From positions 4,278,001-4,342,000 of the forward strand of contig NZ_CP036401.1 in the NCBI RefSeq assembly GCF_004322755.1: DNA of 64,000 bases. The letters are read 5' to 3'. The notes below the pieces were generated by a model. It searched no databases. It was not told the DNA's origin and was given only the letters and a program-made list of their open reading frames with translations. A program made the translations under genes and the position numbers. Shown one piece after another: positions 15,309 through 26,372 of this stretch. The DNA is from Pseudoduganella albidiflava (GTDB lineage: Bacteria > Pseudomonadota > Gammaproteobacteria > Burkholderiales > Burkholderiaceae_D). How positions within the stretch are numbered: position 1 is the first letter of the stretch; every line of letters starts with the position of its first letter.

Positions 15309-15737
15309 TGATTTATTCGGCGATCCGGCTATTCAACTACCCACCAGTTTCGATTAATCGGGCGCGATAATAACCCATCTCTGACGGTGATTGAATGAAT
15401 TGTGCCGGCCAATGAATCATTGACCGTGTCTTATCTATCCAGTCGAATATCATTCGGATTCGGCAGCGCAATTACATCGTTTCTGGCGGCATCGCCAACC
15501 CCGCATTTTTCCGAAATGGCCGATTCAGCCGCGTGCCCTGCCGACGCCATTCGGCGCCGAACGCAGCGCCGGCCCCTCCACCAACAAGCGCAAGGTCACG
15601 CGCACCCGTGGCACGCGGCAGCGCGGCATGCTCAAACCGGCGACGCGCTGGCGGCGCCGATCAATCTTCGGCCCGGGTGCGCGATTATATCGGCAAGGTG
15701 CCGGGTGTCACCGTCGTGAAAAACCAATATATTGGAA
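15309..15737. other. Gene-free stretch before an orphan terminator
   Basis: About 430 bases with no convincing gene. Several frames are open, but their peptides are Arg/Ala/Pro-rich and lack ribosome sites. It could hold a small RNA or a decayed gene, because it ends in an intrinsic terminator. The perfect palindrome CCAATATATTGG is at 15724-15735. Confidence 0.5.
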
Positions 15738-15791
15738 AAGGCGCTCGCCGGAGTCCAAGTTTTTGGACGAATTGGCGCCTTGTGTTTTTTT
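15738..15791 (+). terminator. Orphan intrinsic terminator upstream of ansB
   Basis: Outer arms AAGGCGC (15738-15744) and GCGCCTT (15775-15781) enclose an inner hairpin GTCCAA/TTGGAC, then a T-rich tract. No gene reads into it from the left, so it implies an unannotated transcript. Confidence 0.75.
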
Positions 15792-15875
15792 ACAACCACA
15801 AATGACCGGCCGGGCTTGTATTCGTTATCGGTTCGTATAAGATTCGCGTTTTACCAATCAAAAAAAGGAATCCGC

Positions 15876-16955
15876 ATGTCGAGACAAAAGACCGCGCACT
15901 ATTCGCACTTCTTCATGGCGATGGTGGCGCTGCTGTTCGTGATCACGGGCGTCCACGCGCAAACGAAGCCGAACGTGATGATCCTTGCCACCGGCGGCAC
16001 GATCGCCGGCACGGGTGCCACGAGCACCACCACGGTCGGCTATACCGCCGCCACCGTCGGCGTGCAGCAGCTGATCGCCGCCGTGCCGGAACTGGCGAAA
16101 GTGGCCAACGTCAAGGGCGAGCAGGTATTCCAGATCGCCAGCGAAAGCATGACCAACGAACACTGGCTGACCCTGGGCAAGCGTGTCAACGCCCTGCTCG
16201 CCCAGTCCGACGTCGATGGCATCGTCATCACGCACGGTACCGATACGATGGAAGAAACCGCCTACTTCCTCGACCTGGTGGTGAAGAGCCGCAAGCCGGT
16301 CGTGCTGGTCGGTGCGATGCGCCCTTCGACGGCACTGTCGGCCGATGGCCCGCTGAACCTGTACAACGCGGTGATCGTTGCCGGCAGCCGTGAAGCGGTC
16401 GGCAAAGGCGTGCTGGTGGCGCTCAACGACCAGATCCACTCGGCGCGCGACGTGACCAAGACGAATACCTCGACCCCGGACAGCTTCAAGACGCCGGAAC
16501 TGGGCTTGCTCGGCTATCTGCAGGGCGGCAAGGCCTTCTTCTACCGCGCCTCGACCCGCAAGCACACCTTCGAGAGCGAGTTCGACATTTCGAACATCTC
16601 TACCCTGCCCCAGGTCGATATCGTGTACGGCTACGCCAACATGAATCCGGTGGCACTGGATGCCTTCATTGCCGCGGGCGCGAAGGGCATCATCCATGCG
16701 GGCGTCGGCGATGGCAGCCTGGCTGCGCGCGTGAAACCCGCGCTGATCGCCGCGCGCAAGAAAGGCACCCTGATCGTGCGCGCCAGCCGGGTCGGCCAGG
16801 GCATCCTGGCCCGTAATGGCGAAGCGAACGACGACGAGCTCGACTTCGTGGCCGCCGATACGCTGAGCCCGCAGAAAGCGCGCATCCTGCTGATGCTCGC
16901 GCTGACGAAGACCAGCAACACGGCTGACATCCAGCGCATGTTCTACACCTACTGA
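15876..16955 (+). CDS. ansB: Type II L-asparaginase, exported
   Basis: Hydrolyses asparagine to aspartate and ammonia, probably in the periplasm. 359 residues with a signal peptide (residues 1-29, ending VHAQ). The first catalytic Thr is in ATGGTIAGT (T42), with Tyr about 14 residues later, and the second site is HGTDTMEET. The motif VLVGAMRPSTALSADGPLN is also conserved. These match the bacterial type II family in order and length. The start is the ATG after AAAAAAGGAATCCGC. A longer open frame from 15732 overlaps the orphan terminator and would lose the N-terminal signal peptide. Monocistronic, ending in a GC-rich inverted repeat. Confidence 0.95.
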   Translation: MSRQKTAHYSHFFMAMVALLFVITGVHAQTKPNVMILATGGTIAGTGATSTTTVGYTAATVGVQQLIAAVPELAKVANVKGEQVFQIASESMTNEHWLTLGKRVNALLAQSDVDGIVITHGTDTMEETAYFLDLVVKSRKPVVLVGAMRPSTALSADGPLNLYNAVIVAGSREAVGKGVLVALNDQIHSARDVTKTNTSTPDSFKTPELGLLGYLQGGKAFFYRASTRKHTFESEFDISNISTLPQVDIVYGYANMNPVALDAFIAAGAKGIIHAGVGDGSLAARVKPALIAARKKGTLIVRASRVGQGILARNGEANDDELDFVAADTLSPQKARILLMLALTKTSNTADIQRMFYTY

Positions 16956-16964
16956 TGGTGACGG

Positions 16965-16994
16965 GCCGGCACCGGCCTATGCGCCGGTGCCGGC
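16965..16994. terminator. GC-rich inverted repeat between ansB and argP
   Basis: GCCGGCACCGG (16965-16975) and CCGGTGCCGGC (16984-16994) form a perfect 11-bp stem between the convergent ansB and argP genes. The T tract is poor, so a bidirectional terminator is likely but not certain. Confidence 0.6.
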
Positions 16995-17007
16995 TGTTGC
17001 TGCCATC

Positions 17008-17895
17008 TCAAGGCGCGAGAAGCGTTGCGCGGGCGGCCGCCACGACCGCCTCGCCCAGCCGCTCGAGCGCCGGCGATTGCACGCGCCAGGCGTGCCAGTA
17101 CAGCGGCACGTCGGTATGCTTTCCCGGCGCCAGGTCGAGCAACGCTCCCGTCGCCACCGCATCACCCACCTGCTGCGACGGCAGCATGCCATAGCCGAGT
17201 CCCAGCTTCACGGCATCCAGGAACGGATCGCTGGCGGGCACATAGTGGACCGGATAGCTGCCGGGTAACAAACCCAGTTCAGCCTGGATGAAGTCCGCCT
17301 GCAGGCGGTCCTTGCGGGAGAACACCACCACCGGCGCCTGCCGGGCGGCATTTCGTTCGAAGCCATCCGGGAACCAGCGCGCGGCGAACGCGGGCGACGC
17401 CAGCATGCGGTAGCGAATGATGCCCAGCGGCTGGACGGTGCACCCGCGCATGGCCGTGGGCTCGCTGGAAACGCCGGCGACCGCCTCCCCTTTCTCCAGC
17501 AATCCATACGTATAGTTCTGCTCGTCCAGCACGATATCGAGCGTGACCTGCTCGCGCTGCAGGAAGCCGGCGATGCCCGGCAACAGCCAGGTTGCCAGCG
17601 TATCGTTGTTGACGGCGATGGGAATCCGCAGCGAGCCCGCCGACTCGTCGCGCAGCCCGGCAAGGAACTCTTCTTCCAGCAGCCTGCTGCGGCGCAGGTG
17701 CACCAGCAGGCGCTGGCCGGCGGCGGTGGTACGGCAGGGCCGGCTGCGGATCAGCAGCGGCGAGCCGAGCGCTGATTCCAGCGCCGCGATGCGCTGCGAC
17801 ACCGCCGATGGCGTGACGTTCAGCTGGGCCGCCGCCGCATCGAAACTGCCGGTCTCGGCGGCAGCCAGGAAGGCTTCGCAATGCCGCGTATCCAT
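17008..17895 (-). CDS. argP: LysR-family regulator ArgP/LysG type
   Basis: A 295-residue LysR regulator starting MDTRHCEAFLAAAETGSFDA, with the helix-turn-helix AAQLNVTPSAVSQRIAALE (about 20-40) and an effector domain containing RMLASPAFAARWFPDGF. This resembles ArgP/LysG, which activates an amino-acid exporter gene when lysine or arginine is in excess. The divergent gene is exactly such an exporter (17993), and the intergenic region is 97 bases, as in known argP-argO and lysG-lysE pairs. That pairing is the strongest evidence for the assignment. Confidence 0.9.
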   Translation of the reverse strand: MDTRHCEAFLAAAETGSFDAAAAQLNVTPSAVSQRIAALESALGSPLLIRSRPCRTTAAGQRLLVHLRRSRLLEEEFLAGLRDESAGSLRIPIAVNNDTLATWLLPGIAGFLQREQVTLDIVLDEQNYTYGLLEKGEAVAGVSSEPTAMRGCTVQPLGIIRYRMLASPAFAARWFPDGFERNAARQAPVVVFSRKDRLQADFIQAELGLLPGSYPVHYVPASDPFLDAVKLGLGYGMLPSQQVGDAVATGALLDLAPGKHTDVPLYWHAWRVQSPALERLGEAVVAAARATLLAP

Positions 17896-17992
17896 CGTTT
17901 CCTTAGATTTATTAATGAAACCTGAATTATATTAACTGAGCTTCAGTTTTGCCCGCGCTTTCGTGACAATGGCCACCTTCACGGAGGACGAG

Positions 17993-18616
17993 ATGACGAC
18001 ACAGGTATTCTTGAGTGGCTTGGGCCTGGGCGCCAGCCTGATCATGGCAATCGGCGCGCAGAATGCGCACGTGCTGCGCATGGGCGTGCAGCGCAGCCAT
18101 GTGGCATTGACGGTGGCCGCCTGCATCGTGATCGACGTGGCGCTGATCGGCGCGGGCGTGGCCGGCGCGGGAGCATTGATCGAGGGCTCACCATGGCTGA
18201 TGGCGCTGGCGCGCTGGGGCGGCGCGGCGTTCCTGGCCTGGTACGGCTTGCGCAGCTGGCGGCAGATGCTGTCGGCAAACCGGCTGGACATCGGTGCTGC
18301 CGCCACGCCGCGCACCGCCACCGCCGCGCTGGCCAGCGTGCTGGCGATGTCGCTGCTCAATCCGCATGTGTACCTGGATACCGTTGTGCTGCTGGGCTCG
18401 ATCGGCGGGCGCTATCCGGCGCTGGAACGCACCGCGTTCTCCGCCGGTGCGATGACGGCGTCGCTGCTCTGGTTCAGCATGCTGGGGTTTGGCGCCGCCC
18501 GCTTCGCCGGCGTGCTGGCGCGTCCGGCGGCATGGAAGTGTATCGAAGCGCTGACGGGTGCGGTGATGCTGCTGCTGGCCGGCAGTCTCGTCGCGGATGG
18601 CCTGGCGGCGCTGTAA
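17993..18616 (+). CDS. argO: LysE/ArgO-family basic amino acid exporter
   Basis: A 207-residue inner-membrane exporter with about six hydrophobic helices. The signature GLGLGASLIMAIGAQNAHVLRMG near the N-terminus and SLLNPHVYLDTVVLLG in the middle belong to the LysE/ArgO family. It exports arginine or lysine. The start is the ATG eight bases after GGAGG. An upstream in-frame ATG at 17963 would bypass that site. Divergent from argP, which probably activates it. Confidence 0.92.
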   Translation: MTTQVFLSGLGLGASLIMAIGAQNAHVLRMGVQRSHVALTVAACIVIDVALIGAGVAGAGALIEGSPWLMALARWGGAAFLAWYGLRSWRQMLSANRLDIGAAATPRTATAALASVLAMSLLNPHVYLDTVVLLGSIGGRYPALERTAFSAGAMTASLLWFSMLGFGAARFAGVLARPAAWKCIEALTGAVMLLLAGSLVADGLAAL

Positions 18617-18684
18617 GGTGGCTTGCTCGCCAGGTGCCAACGCGGGCGCCAGGCATCCGGAGCGCGCCACCAGCCGCGAATCGG

Positions 18685-19332
18685 CTAGCTTTGCCGGTGG
18701 CCGCACTCCGTGCAGAACTTGGTACCCGGTTGCAGCAGGGTCGAGCAGGCGGTACACGCCACCTGCTGCGCCATCTTGTAGCCGCATTCCGGGCAAAACT
18801 TGGCGCCGTGCGTTTCGGCCCGGCACTGGGGGCAGACCAGCTGCATGTCCTGCCGGACGTCGTGGCGCGTGCCGCGGCTTTCGCCTTCCGTATCCGCACG
18901 CTCGGCCGCGCTGCGCACTTCCCCTTGGGCACGGGCCCTGGTGATCGCCACCTGCACGTTCGGCGCGCAATTGAAGCACAGGCCGGCGGCGCCGTCGAAG
19001 CATGGTGCGCACACATAATCATGGCAATTGCCGCAGCGGTTGAAGTGCGCCTTGGCGTCGGCGATCGCTTCCTTGAAAGCATCGTCGCGGGCGCTGTGCC
19101 AGCCGGCCTGCGCCATGCCACTGACGACCGTGCTGGCATTGCCCAGCAGGCCGCCGAAGATGCTGGCGCCCTTCTGGATCCAGCCGGACGCCTGGCCGCT
19201 GCGATAGGGCTTGTAATGGGTACGCCAGCGATCGCTGCAGCGTTCGCAATAAAACTCGAACTGGAAACCGGCATCGACGCCGGACGACTGGCTCAGGTCC
19301 TGGTAATTGCTGGAAAACCGGATCTCCGACAT
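18685..19332 (-). CDS. Zinc-ribbon protein, function unknown
   Basis: A 215-residue Cys-rich protein. Cys pairs occur in CERC (near 30), CGNC and CAPC (about 100-111), CFNC, CPQC (about 166), CPEC, CTAC and CTEC near the C-terminus, giving about four zinc ribbons or fingers. The N-terminal half starts MSEIRFSSNYQDL and has a Gly/Ala segment GGLLGNASTVVSGMAQ. The start is the ATG four bases after GGAGG. No transmembrane segment or enzymatic motif. It may be a scaffold or nucleic-acid or protein-binding module, but no function is assigned. Confidence 0.8.
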   Translation of the reverse strand: MSEIRFSSNYQDLSQSSGVDAGFQFEFYCERCSDRWRTHYKPYRSGQASGWIQKGASIFGGLLGNASTVVSGMAQAGWHSARDDAFKEAIADAKAHFNRCGNCHDYVCAPCFDGAAGLCFNCAPNVQVAITRARAQGEVRSAAERADTEGESRGTRHDVRQDMQLVCPQCRAETHGAKFCPECGYKMAQQVACTACSTLLQPGTKFCTECGHRQS

Positions 19333-19412
19333 GACACCTCCGATACAGAAGCGTGCCATTATAACGACGACAACTATTTATGGGTAAGTATTGTTGTAGC
19401 AGTGATACCCCA

Positions 19413-19601
19413 TCATCGATGGAATTTTGGCGAGCACAGCACCCGAAGGATGGTCGTGCGGTCGAGCTTGCGCTGTTCCATGTACCGGATGGCGCCATCG
19501 ATGCCTTCGCTGTCGCACAGGCGCAGCGCTTCCTCGATGATGGCGGCGGTGGCCGCGTCGCTGCGCGAAACCTGTTCGCGTGCTGCGTGTTCGTCGTGCA
19601 T
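19413..19601 (-). CDS. Small hypothetical protein
   Basis: A 62-residue acidic, helical protein starting MHDEHAAREQVSRSDAATAA, with a conserved-looking core EALRLCDSEGIDGAIRYMEQ. The ATG follows GAGGT at good spacing. Upstream in-frame starts add a Pro/Arg-rich stretch without a ribosome site. No family recognised, and both neighbours on the strand are more than 75 bases away. Confidence 0.7.
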   Translation of the reverse strand: MHDEHAAREQVSRSDAATAAIIEEALRLCDSEGIDGAIRYMEQRKLDRTTILRVLCSPKFHR

Positions 19602-19749
19602 TGAATGACCTCGTTGATGGCCGGCGCGCACCGGCAAATCCAGCATAGCGCCGGGTCGATCCGGCACGCGCAACGGCGGTGTTTCGATGGTAAGCAAATG
19701 TGAACGGCCGGCCGGAAAACAAGGCGGACACTGGCGGGGATGGGGTGAC

Positions 19750-19826
19750 TGGCCTGCCCAGCTGGGTTCGAACCAGCGACCTACGGCTTAGAAGGCCGTT
19801 GCTCTATCCAGCTGAGCTATGGGCAG
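19750..19826 (-). tRNA. tRNA-Arg (anticodon TCT)
   Basis: 77 nt including encoded CCA. Acceptor CTGCCCA pairs with TGGGCAG, the D-arm is GCTC...GAGC, anticodon stem ACGGC/GCCGT encloses CTTCTAA (anticodon TCT, reads AGA), and the T-arm is GCTGG/CCAGC. Confidence 0.96.
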
Positions 19827-19926
19827 AAAGGGATTCCGCGGGGAATTCCGGAAGGGTTGCCGGTACGGGATTGTTACTGACTGGCGGATGACCGCCGGCC
19901 GCATTATCGGAACCGGCCACCGGCAA

Positions 19927-19949
19927 GGAAAAGCGGGCTGCCGCCCGCT
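19927..19949 (-). terminator. Intrinsic terminator of the ftsH-folP-glmM region
   Basis: On the minus strand AGCGGGC (19949-19943) and GCCCGCT (19938-19932) form a 7-bp stem with a GGCA loop, followed by TTTTCC. It lies about 80 bases past the glmM stop. Confidence 0.8.
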
Positions 19950-20027
19950 GTCGGAGCAAAATGATAACCGCTCGGCACCGCGAGCGTCAATCGACGGCCG
20001 CGGTGCCGGCGGCGAATCAGGCGGAAA

Positions 20028-21386
20028 TCAGGCGGCGTTGGCCTGCGGCACTTCGACCTTGTCGGCGATACGGCGGGCGAAATTCTGCGCCTGGGTCGCA
20101 TCGCGCGCTTCGACCATCACGCGGATCAGGGGTTCGGTACCGGATGCGCGGATCAGCACGCGGCCGCTGTCGCCCAGTTCACGCTCCACGAGCTCTTTCT
20201 CGGCCACCATCGCGGAATTCTTTTGCCAGTCGAAGCCGGCCGGCACGCGCACGTTGATCAGCGTTTGCGGGAACAGTTCGATCTGGCCGGCGATCTGCGC
20301 CAGCGTCTGGCCGCTGCGCTTCAGCGCGGACAGCACCTGCAGCGCCGAGATGATGCCGTCGCCCGTGGTGTGCTTGTCCAGCGCCAGCAGGTGGCCACTG
20401 CCCTCGCCGCCCAGGATCCAGCCTTTTTCCTGCATCACTTCGAGCACGTAGCGGTCGCCCACCTTGGCGCGCGCAAAACCGATGCCCTTTTCCTTGAACG
20501 TCACTTCGAGGGCCATGTTGGTCATCAGCGTGCCGACCGCGCCTTTCACTTCGCCGGTTGCCAGGCGGTCCATCACCATCACGTACAGCAGCTCGTCGCC
20601 GTTGTACAGGCGGCCGTTGGCGTCGCACATGATCAGGCGGTCCGCATCGCCGTCCAGGGCGATGCCCAGGTCGGCATCGTGCGCCAGCACGGCGGCGGCC
20701 ATCGCCTTCGGCGCCGTGGCGCCATGGCCTTCGTTGATGTTGAAGCCGTCCGGCTTGTTACCGATCGAGATCACCTCGGCGCCCAGTTCATGGAACACGT
20801 GCGGCGCGATGTTGTAGGCGGCGCCGTGGGCGCTGTCGACGACGATCTTCAAGCCGCGCAGGTCCAGCTCGTTCGGGAAGGTGCTCTTGCAGAATTCGAT
20901 ATAGCGGCCCTGGGCATCTTCCAGGCGCTTGGCGCGGCCCAGTTTTTCGGACGGGACGCAAGCCATCGGCTGGTCGAGCTGCGCCTCGATGGCCAGTTCG
21001 ACGGAATCGGGCAGCTTGGTGCCCTGCTCGGAAAAGAACTTGATGCCGTTGTCCTGGAACGGATTGTGCGACGCCGAAATCACGACACCGGCCGACAGCC
21101 GCAGCGCGCGCGTCAGGTAGGCGATGGCGGGGGTAGGCATCGGACCGGCCAGCATCACGTCCACGCCTGCGGCCGCGAAGCCTGCTTCCAGCGCCGCTTC
21201 CAGCATATAGCCGGAAATGCGCGTGTCCTTGCCGATCAGGACGGTGGGGCGGGCGGCGCCGCCGATCACCGTGCGCGCCAGCACCTTGCCTGCGGCATAG
21301 CCCAGGCGCATCACGAAATCCGGCGTGATCGGCGCTTCGCCGACCAGGCCACGGACACCATCGGTCCCGAAATATTTACGTGCCAT
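20028..21386 (-). CDS. glmM: Phosphoglucosamine mutase
   Basis: Interconverts glucosamine-6-phosphate and glucosamine-1-phosphate on the way to UDP-GlcNAc for peptidoglycan and LPS. 452 residues, the usual length. It starts [13 protein letters not shown]. The phospho-serine is S106 in [14 protein letters not shown], the metal-binding loop is DGDADR, and the sugar-binding GEGSGH and RASGTEPL motifs follow. It is the last gene of rlmE-ftsH-folP-glmM, a common proteobacterial order, and lies 36 bases after folP. Confidence 0.97.
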   Translation of the reverse strand: MARKYFGTDGVRGLVGEAPITPDFVMRLGYAAGKVLARTVIGGAARPTVLIGKDTRISGYMLEAALEAGFAAAGVDVMLAGPMPTPAIAYLTRALRLSAGVVISASHNPFQDNGIKFFSEQGTKLPDSVELAIEAQLDQPMACVPSEKLGRAKRLEDAQGRYIEFCKSTFPNELDLRGLKIVVDSAHGAAYNIAPHVFHELGAEVISIGNKPDGFNINEGHGATAPKAMAAAVLAHDADLGIALDGDADRLIMCDANGRLYNGDELLYVMVMDRLATGEVKGAVGTLMTNMALEVTFKEKGIGFARAKVGDRYVLEVMQEKGWILGGEGSGHLLALDKHTTGDGIISALQVLSALKRSGQTLAQIAGQIELFPQTLINVRVPAGFDWQKNSAMVAEKELVERELGDSGRVLIRASGTEPLIRVMVEARDATQAQNFARRIADKVEVPQANAA

Positions 21387-21422
21387 GTTGTTCTCTTCAG
21401 TTAGTGTTCATTTAGCTGGCGT

Positions 21423-22253
21423 TCAGTTGCCATGCGCTGCGTACCATACCTTCAATGCGTCGACCGTCTCGGCGACGTCGTGCACGCGGACGATGCCGGC
21501 ACCGTGGGCCACGGCAGCCAGCGCGCCGCCGATGCTGCCGGCCAGACGCCCTTCGACGGGCTTGCCGGTCACGGCACCGATCATCGATTTGCGGGACAGA
21601 CCCGCCAGCAGCGGGACGCCGAGTTCGCCGATGAGGCGCCTGCCAGCCTTGAGCAAGGCATAATTATGCTCGACGGTCTTGCCGAAACCAAACCCTGGAT
21701 CGATCCAGAGTCGACGCCGGTCAATACCGGCGGCCGTCAGCGCGCCGATCCGTTCACGCAGGAATGCGGTCACTTCCAGGACGACATCCTCATAGGCAGG
21801 TTTATCCTGCATTGTTGCAGGTTTGTCAAGCATGTGCATGATACAGAGCGCGCAGTCGCTGTCGCGCACGGCCTCGATCGCGCCCGGCGCGCGGAAGGCA
21901 TTGATGTCGTTGATCATGTCCACGCCGGCCAGCACGGCTTCCTTCATCAGCGCCGGTTTGTAGGTATCGAGCGAGATCGGGGTTCCGCAGTCGCGCAGCG
22001 CATACAGCACGGGCAGCACGCGGCGCATCTCTTCTTCCGCCGGCACCACGGGCGCACCGGGGCGCGTCGATTCGCCGCCGACATCGATGATGTCGACGCC
22101 ATCACGGACCATCTGCTCGGCATGCGACAGGGCATAGTCAAGCGCGGCAAACTTGCCGCCATCGGAAAACGAATCGGGGGTGACGTTCAGGATGCCCATC
22201 ACGAGGGCCCTGCCGGCAGGCAGGCGATGATGGCCAAAGGGGATGTGAGTCAT
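21423..22253 (-). CDS. folP: Dihydropteroate synthase
   Basis: Joins p-aminobenzoate and hydroxymethyl-dihydropterin pyrophosphate to give dihydropteroate in folate synthesis, and is the sulfonamide target. 276 residues. Motifs: VMGILNVTPDSFSDGG near residue 20, VDIIDVGGESTRPGA (phosphate and pterin binding), DMINDINAFR, WIDPGFGFGKT and GLSRKSMIG. It lies between ftsH and glmM on the same strand. A terminator-like hairpin sits between ftsH and folP. Confidence 0.96.
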   Translation of the reverse strand: MTHIPFGHHRLPAGRALVMGILNVTPDSFSDGGKFAALDYALSHAEQMVRDGVDIIDVGGESTRPGAPVVPAEEEMRRVLPVLYALRDCGTPISLDTYKPALMKEAVLAGVDMINDINAFRAPGAIEAVRDSDCALCIMHMLDKPATMQDKPAYEDVVLEVTAFLRERIGALTAAGIDRRRLWIDPGFGFGKTVEHNYALLKAGRRLIGELGVPLLAGLSRKSMIGAVTGKPVEGRLAGSIGGALAAVAHGAGIVRVHDVAETVDALKVWYAAHGN

Positions 22254-22355
22254 ACGCTGCTGGAAGAGAAGGCTGGGTAGCGACGGGCGGGAAGCGACCG
22301 CTGAAAAAGTACTGGTGGAAAGTACGGGTGAAAAAGCATGGATGGAAAATACGGC

Positions 22356-22391
22356 GGAAAAACAAAGGGCGAGGATCGCTCCTCACCCTTT
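22356..22391 (-). terminator. Intrinsic terminator downstream of ftsH
   Basis: Minus strand AAAGGGTGAGGA (22391-22380) pairs with TCCTCGCCCTTT (22375-22364), with one A-C mismatch, then GTTTTTCC. It begins 23 bases past the ftsH stop and would reduce read-through into folP. Confidence 0.8.
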
Positions 22392-22413
22392 GGTCACGGC
22401 ATCGGCGGCGGTA

Positions 22414-24297
<1,884 letters not shown>

Positions 24298-24584
24298 GAA
24301 AACTCCTTGGATGCTCGCGCACCTGTTACCTGTAGCAGAAATTCGATTTTACCCGCATTAGGCCAAAGCGTGCTACAAGGCGGCCTAAAGGTGCGCGAAT
24401 CCAGCCGCGCACGTATCAAAACATCGAGGCCGGCCCGGAATCAGCGAGGGCGCGGCCCGGACGGCGCACAAATCATGCCGCCCGCGCTCGATGTGCGGCT
24501 TTCGGCGTGAATTACAAGCCCACCGCGCAATATTTCGCGTGTTTTGGGCATGCAGCGCGCCGGACATGGCGAAATCGCCGCCGG

Positions 24585-25235
24585 TCAGTTTTGCGCCGGG
24601 TGCTTCAGGCCGCGCCCGAGCAGAAAGATTTCCGAAGATTTATCGCGGCTGGCTTTCGGCTTTTTCTGCGCGACGGTCTTGAACTCGTGGCGGAATTTTT
24701 CGACGATCTGCGAAAAACCCATGTCCTTGAAACATTTCACCAGCAATGCCCCGCCCGGTTTCAGGTGCAATTGCGAAAACTCGATCGCCAGGTCGATCAG
24801 GTCTTCCATCCTCGCCGCATCCGCCGAGGCGATGCCGGACAGGTTGGGTGCCATGTCCGACAATACCAGGTCGACCTTGCGGCCCTGCAGCAGGTCGGCC
24901 AGCTGGTCGACACTGTCCTGCTCGCGGAAATCACCCTGGATGAAATGCATGTCGGCAATCGGTTCCATCGGCAGGATATCGAGGCCGATGATGGTGCCGT
25001 TGATGCCGCCGCCCTCCTTGCCGGCCAGCTTGCGCCGCACGTACTGGCCCCAGCTGCCGGGCGTGCAGCCCAGGTCGACGATCACCTGGCCCGGCTTGAC
25101 CAGCTTCTCGTCCTCGTCGATCTCCTTGAGCTTGTAGGCGGCGCGCGCACGGTAGCCATCCTTCTGGGCCGCCTTCACGTACGGGTCGTTAATATGGTCG
25201 TGCAACCAGTTTTTGTTTAATTTGTTCTTTGCCAT
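24585..25235 (-). CDS. rlmE: 23S rRNA 2'-O-ribose methyltransferase RlmE
   Basis: Methylates U2552 in the 23S rRNA A-loop using S-adenosylmethionine. 216 residues. SAM motif [16 protein letters not shown], catalytic residues in SDMAPNLSG (Asp) and LVKCFKD (Lys), and the N-terminal [12 protein letters not shown] (Lys) match FtsJ/RrmJ. Divergent from yhbY with only 43 bases between starts, a conserved arrangement in which both ribosome-assembly genes share a promoter region. Confidence 0.96.
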   Translation of the reverse strand: MAKNKLNKNWLHDHINDPYVKAAQKDGYRARAAYKLKEIDEDEKLVKPGQVIVDLGCTPGSWGQYVRRKLAGKEGGGINGTIIGLDILPMEPIADMHFIQGDFREQDSVDQLADLLQGRKVDLVLSDMAPNLSGIASADAARMEDLIDLAIEFSQLHLKPGGALLVKCFKDMGFSQIVEKFRHEFKTVAQKKPKASRDKSSEIFLLGRGLKHPAQN

Positions 25236-25278
25236 TCGCGTAGAATACTGCCTTTAAGAGAACTACCTATAAACCATT

Positions 25279-25743
25279 ATGTTGAATCTGACCCCTGTTG
25301 AGCGCAGCGCCCTGCGCGCAGAAGCCCACGCGCTCAAGCCCATCGTCCTCATTGGGGAAGCCGGCCTGTCCGAGGCCGTGATGAAGGAAATCGAGCTGGG
25401 ACTGGATTCCCACGGCCTGATCAAGGTCCGTGTCTTTGGCGACGACCGCGAAGCCCGCATCGAAATGTACGAAACCATCTGCGAACAGCTGGAAGCCGCT
25501 CCGGTCCAGCACATCGGCAAACTGCTCGTGCTGTACCGTCCAAAGAAGGAAGCCGAGAAGACCCGTACCGCGAAAACCGGCAAGGGCATGCGCATGGTCA
25601 CCATCGTCAAGCCCAGTGCCAGCGGCACCAAGAAGCCCTCCGTCAGCAAGGTCATGCTGAAGGGCAACGAGCGCGTCACCGAAGGCGGCACCATCAAGCG
25701 TGCCAAGAAGCGCCAGACCAGCACCAAGAAAAACGTCGGCTGA
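25279..25743 (+). CDS. yhbY: Ribosome assembly RNA-binding protein YhbY (CRM domain)
   Basis: A 154-residue protein. The CRM domain spans about residues 1-97 (MLNLTPVERSALRAEAHALK; GLSEAVMKEIELGLDSHGLIKV with the Gly-rich RNA-binding loop; HIGKLLVLYRP). E. coli YhbY is about 97 residues and binds pre-50S particles. This one has an extra tail of about 55 residues, very Lys/Thr/Ser-rich (KRAKKRQTSTKKN). Divergent from rlmE and followed by an intrinsic terminator. Confidence 0.93.
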   Translation: MLNLTPVERSALRAEAHALKPIVLIGEAGLSEAVMKEIELGLDSHGLIKVRVFGDDREARIEMYETICEQLEAAPVQHIGKLLVLYRPKKEAEKTRTAKTGKGMRMVTIVKPSASGTKKPSVSKVMLKGNERVTEGGTIKRAKKRQTSTKKNVG

Positions 25744-25760
25744 GCAGCCTGACCACCACC

Positions 25761-25784
25761 AAAGCGGGCAATGCCCGCTTTTTT
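25761..25784 (+). terminator. Intrinsic terminator of yhbY
   Basis: AAAGCGGGCA/TGCCCGCTTT (25761-25781), followed by TTTT. It starts 17 bases past the yhbY stop. Confidence 0.93.
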
Positions 25785-25892
25785 ATTGCCTGAAGTCGTG
25801 AGCAAACAGTGCCTGGAAAACGGGGGCCGTGCCTATTTTCAGCGGGAGCCTGACGATGGAAGCCAGACCATGTTTTATTAGCATTGTTTCTT

Positions 25893-25919
25893 GAAAAATG
25901 GGGTACGTCCCCATTTTTC
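25893..25919. repeat. Perfect palindrome, REP-like or terminator
   Basis: GAAAAATGGGG (25893-25903) and CCCCATTTTTC (25909-25919) are perfect 11-bp arms around TACGT. It lies just past the DUF4149 gene stop and, in either orientation, ends in a T-rich tract, so it can act as a bidirectional terminator. A dispersed palindromic element is also possible. Confidence 0.7.
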
Positions 25920-25925
25920 TGGAAA

Positions 25926-26372
25926 CTATTGCTTCAGGATAAGCCAGCCCGCCAGGAAGCTCTGCACCAGGTAGATCACGCTGGAAATGCCATGCAGCAT
26001 GCCGAAGCGCGACCGGGCGGCCGATTCCATCACGCCGCCGGGGCCGGCCGCGGCGCGCAGTTCCGCCATCATCGGCTGCAGGCCGAAGTGGCTCACCACG
26101 GTGCACAGCGCCATCGCGGCCACCAGCGCCAGCATGGTGCGGCGGCGCGCCGGCGTCCAGTCCGGCGTCGCGAACTTCAGCAGCACCAGCAGCGCCAGCG
26201 CGCAAGCGAGCGACAGCATCGCCTCGGCATGGAACATCGCGCCGGCCAGCGTGCCCGCCAGCGCGCGGTCCGACAGCGTCGCGAACAGCGTCGGCGCGAC
26301 GAGGTAGCCGACCGTCCACAGGCTGCCGGCCCACGCCACCGCGACCAGCAGCCGTACCCTGGCCAGCAGCAT
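25926..26372 (-). CDS. DUF4149 family membrane protein
   Basis: A 148-residue predicted inner-membrane protein with about four hydrophobic helices (LVAVAWAGSLWTVGYLVAPT; LSLACALALLVLL; TMLALVAAMALCTVV; ISSVIYLVQSFLAGWLIL). This resembles the DUF4149 family by layout. The function is unknown. Its ATG overlaps the greA stop (TGATG at 26374-26370), and a GTG directly upstream is an alternative. Translational coupling to greA fits one operon carA-carB-(terminator)-greA-DUF4149, though greA probably has its own promoter. Confidence 0.82.
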   Translation of the reverse strand: MLLARVRLLVAVAWAGSLWTVGYLVAPTLFATLSDRALAGTLAGAMFHAEAMLSLACALALLVLLKFATPDWTPARRRTMLALVAAMALCTVVSHFGLQPMMAELRAAAGPGGVMESAARSRFGMLHGISSVIYLVQSFLAGWLILKQ

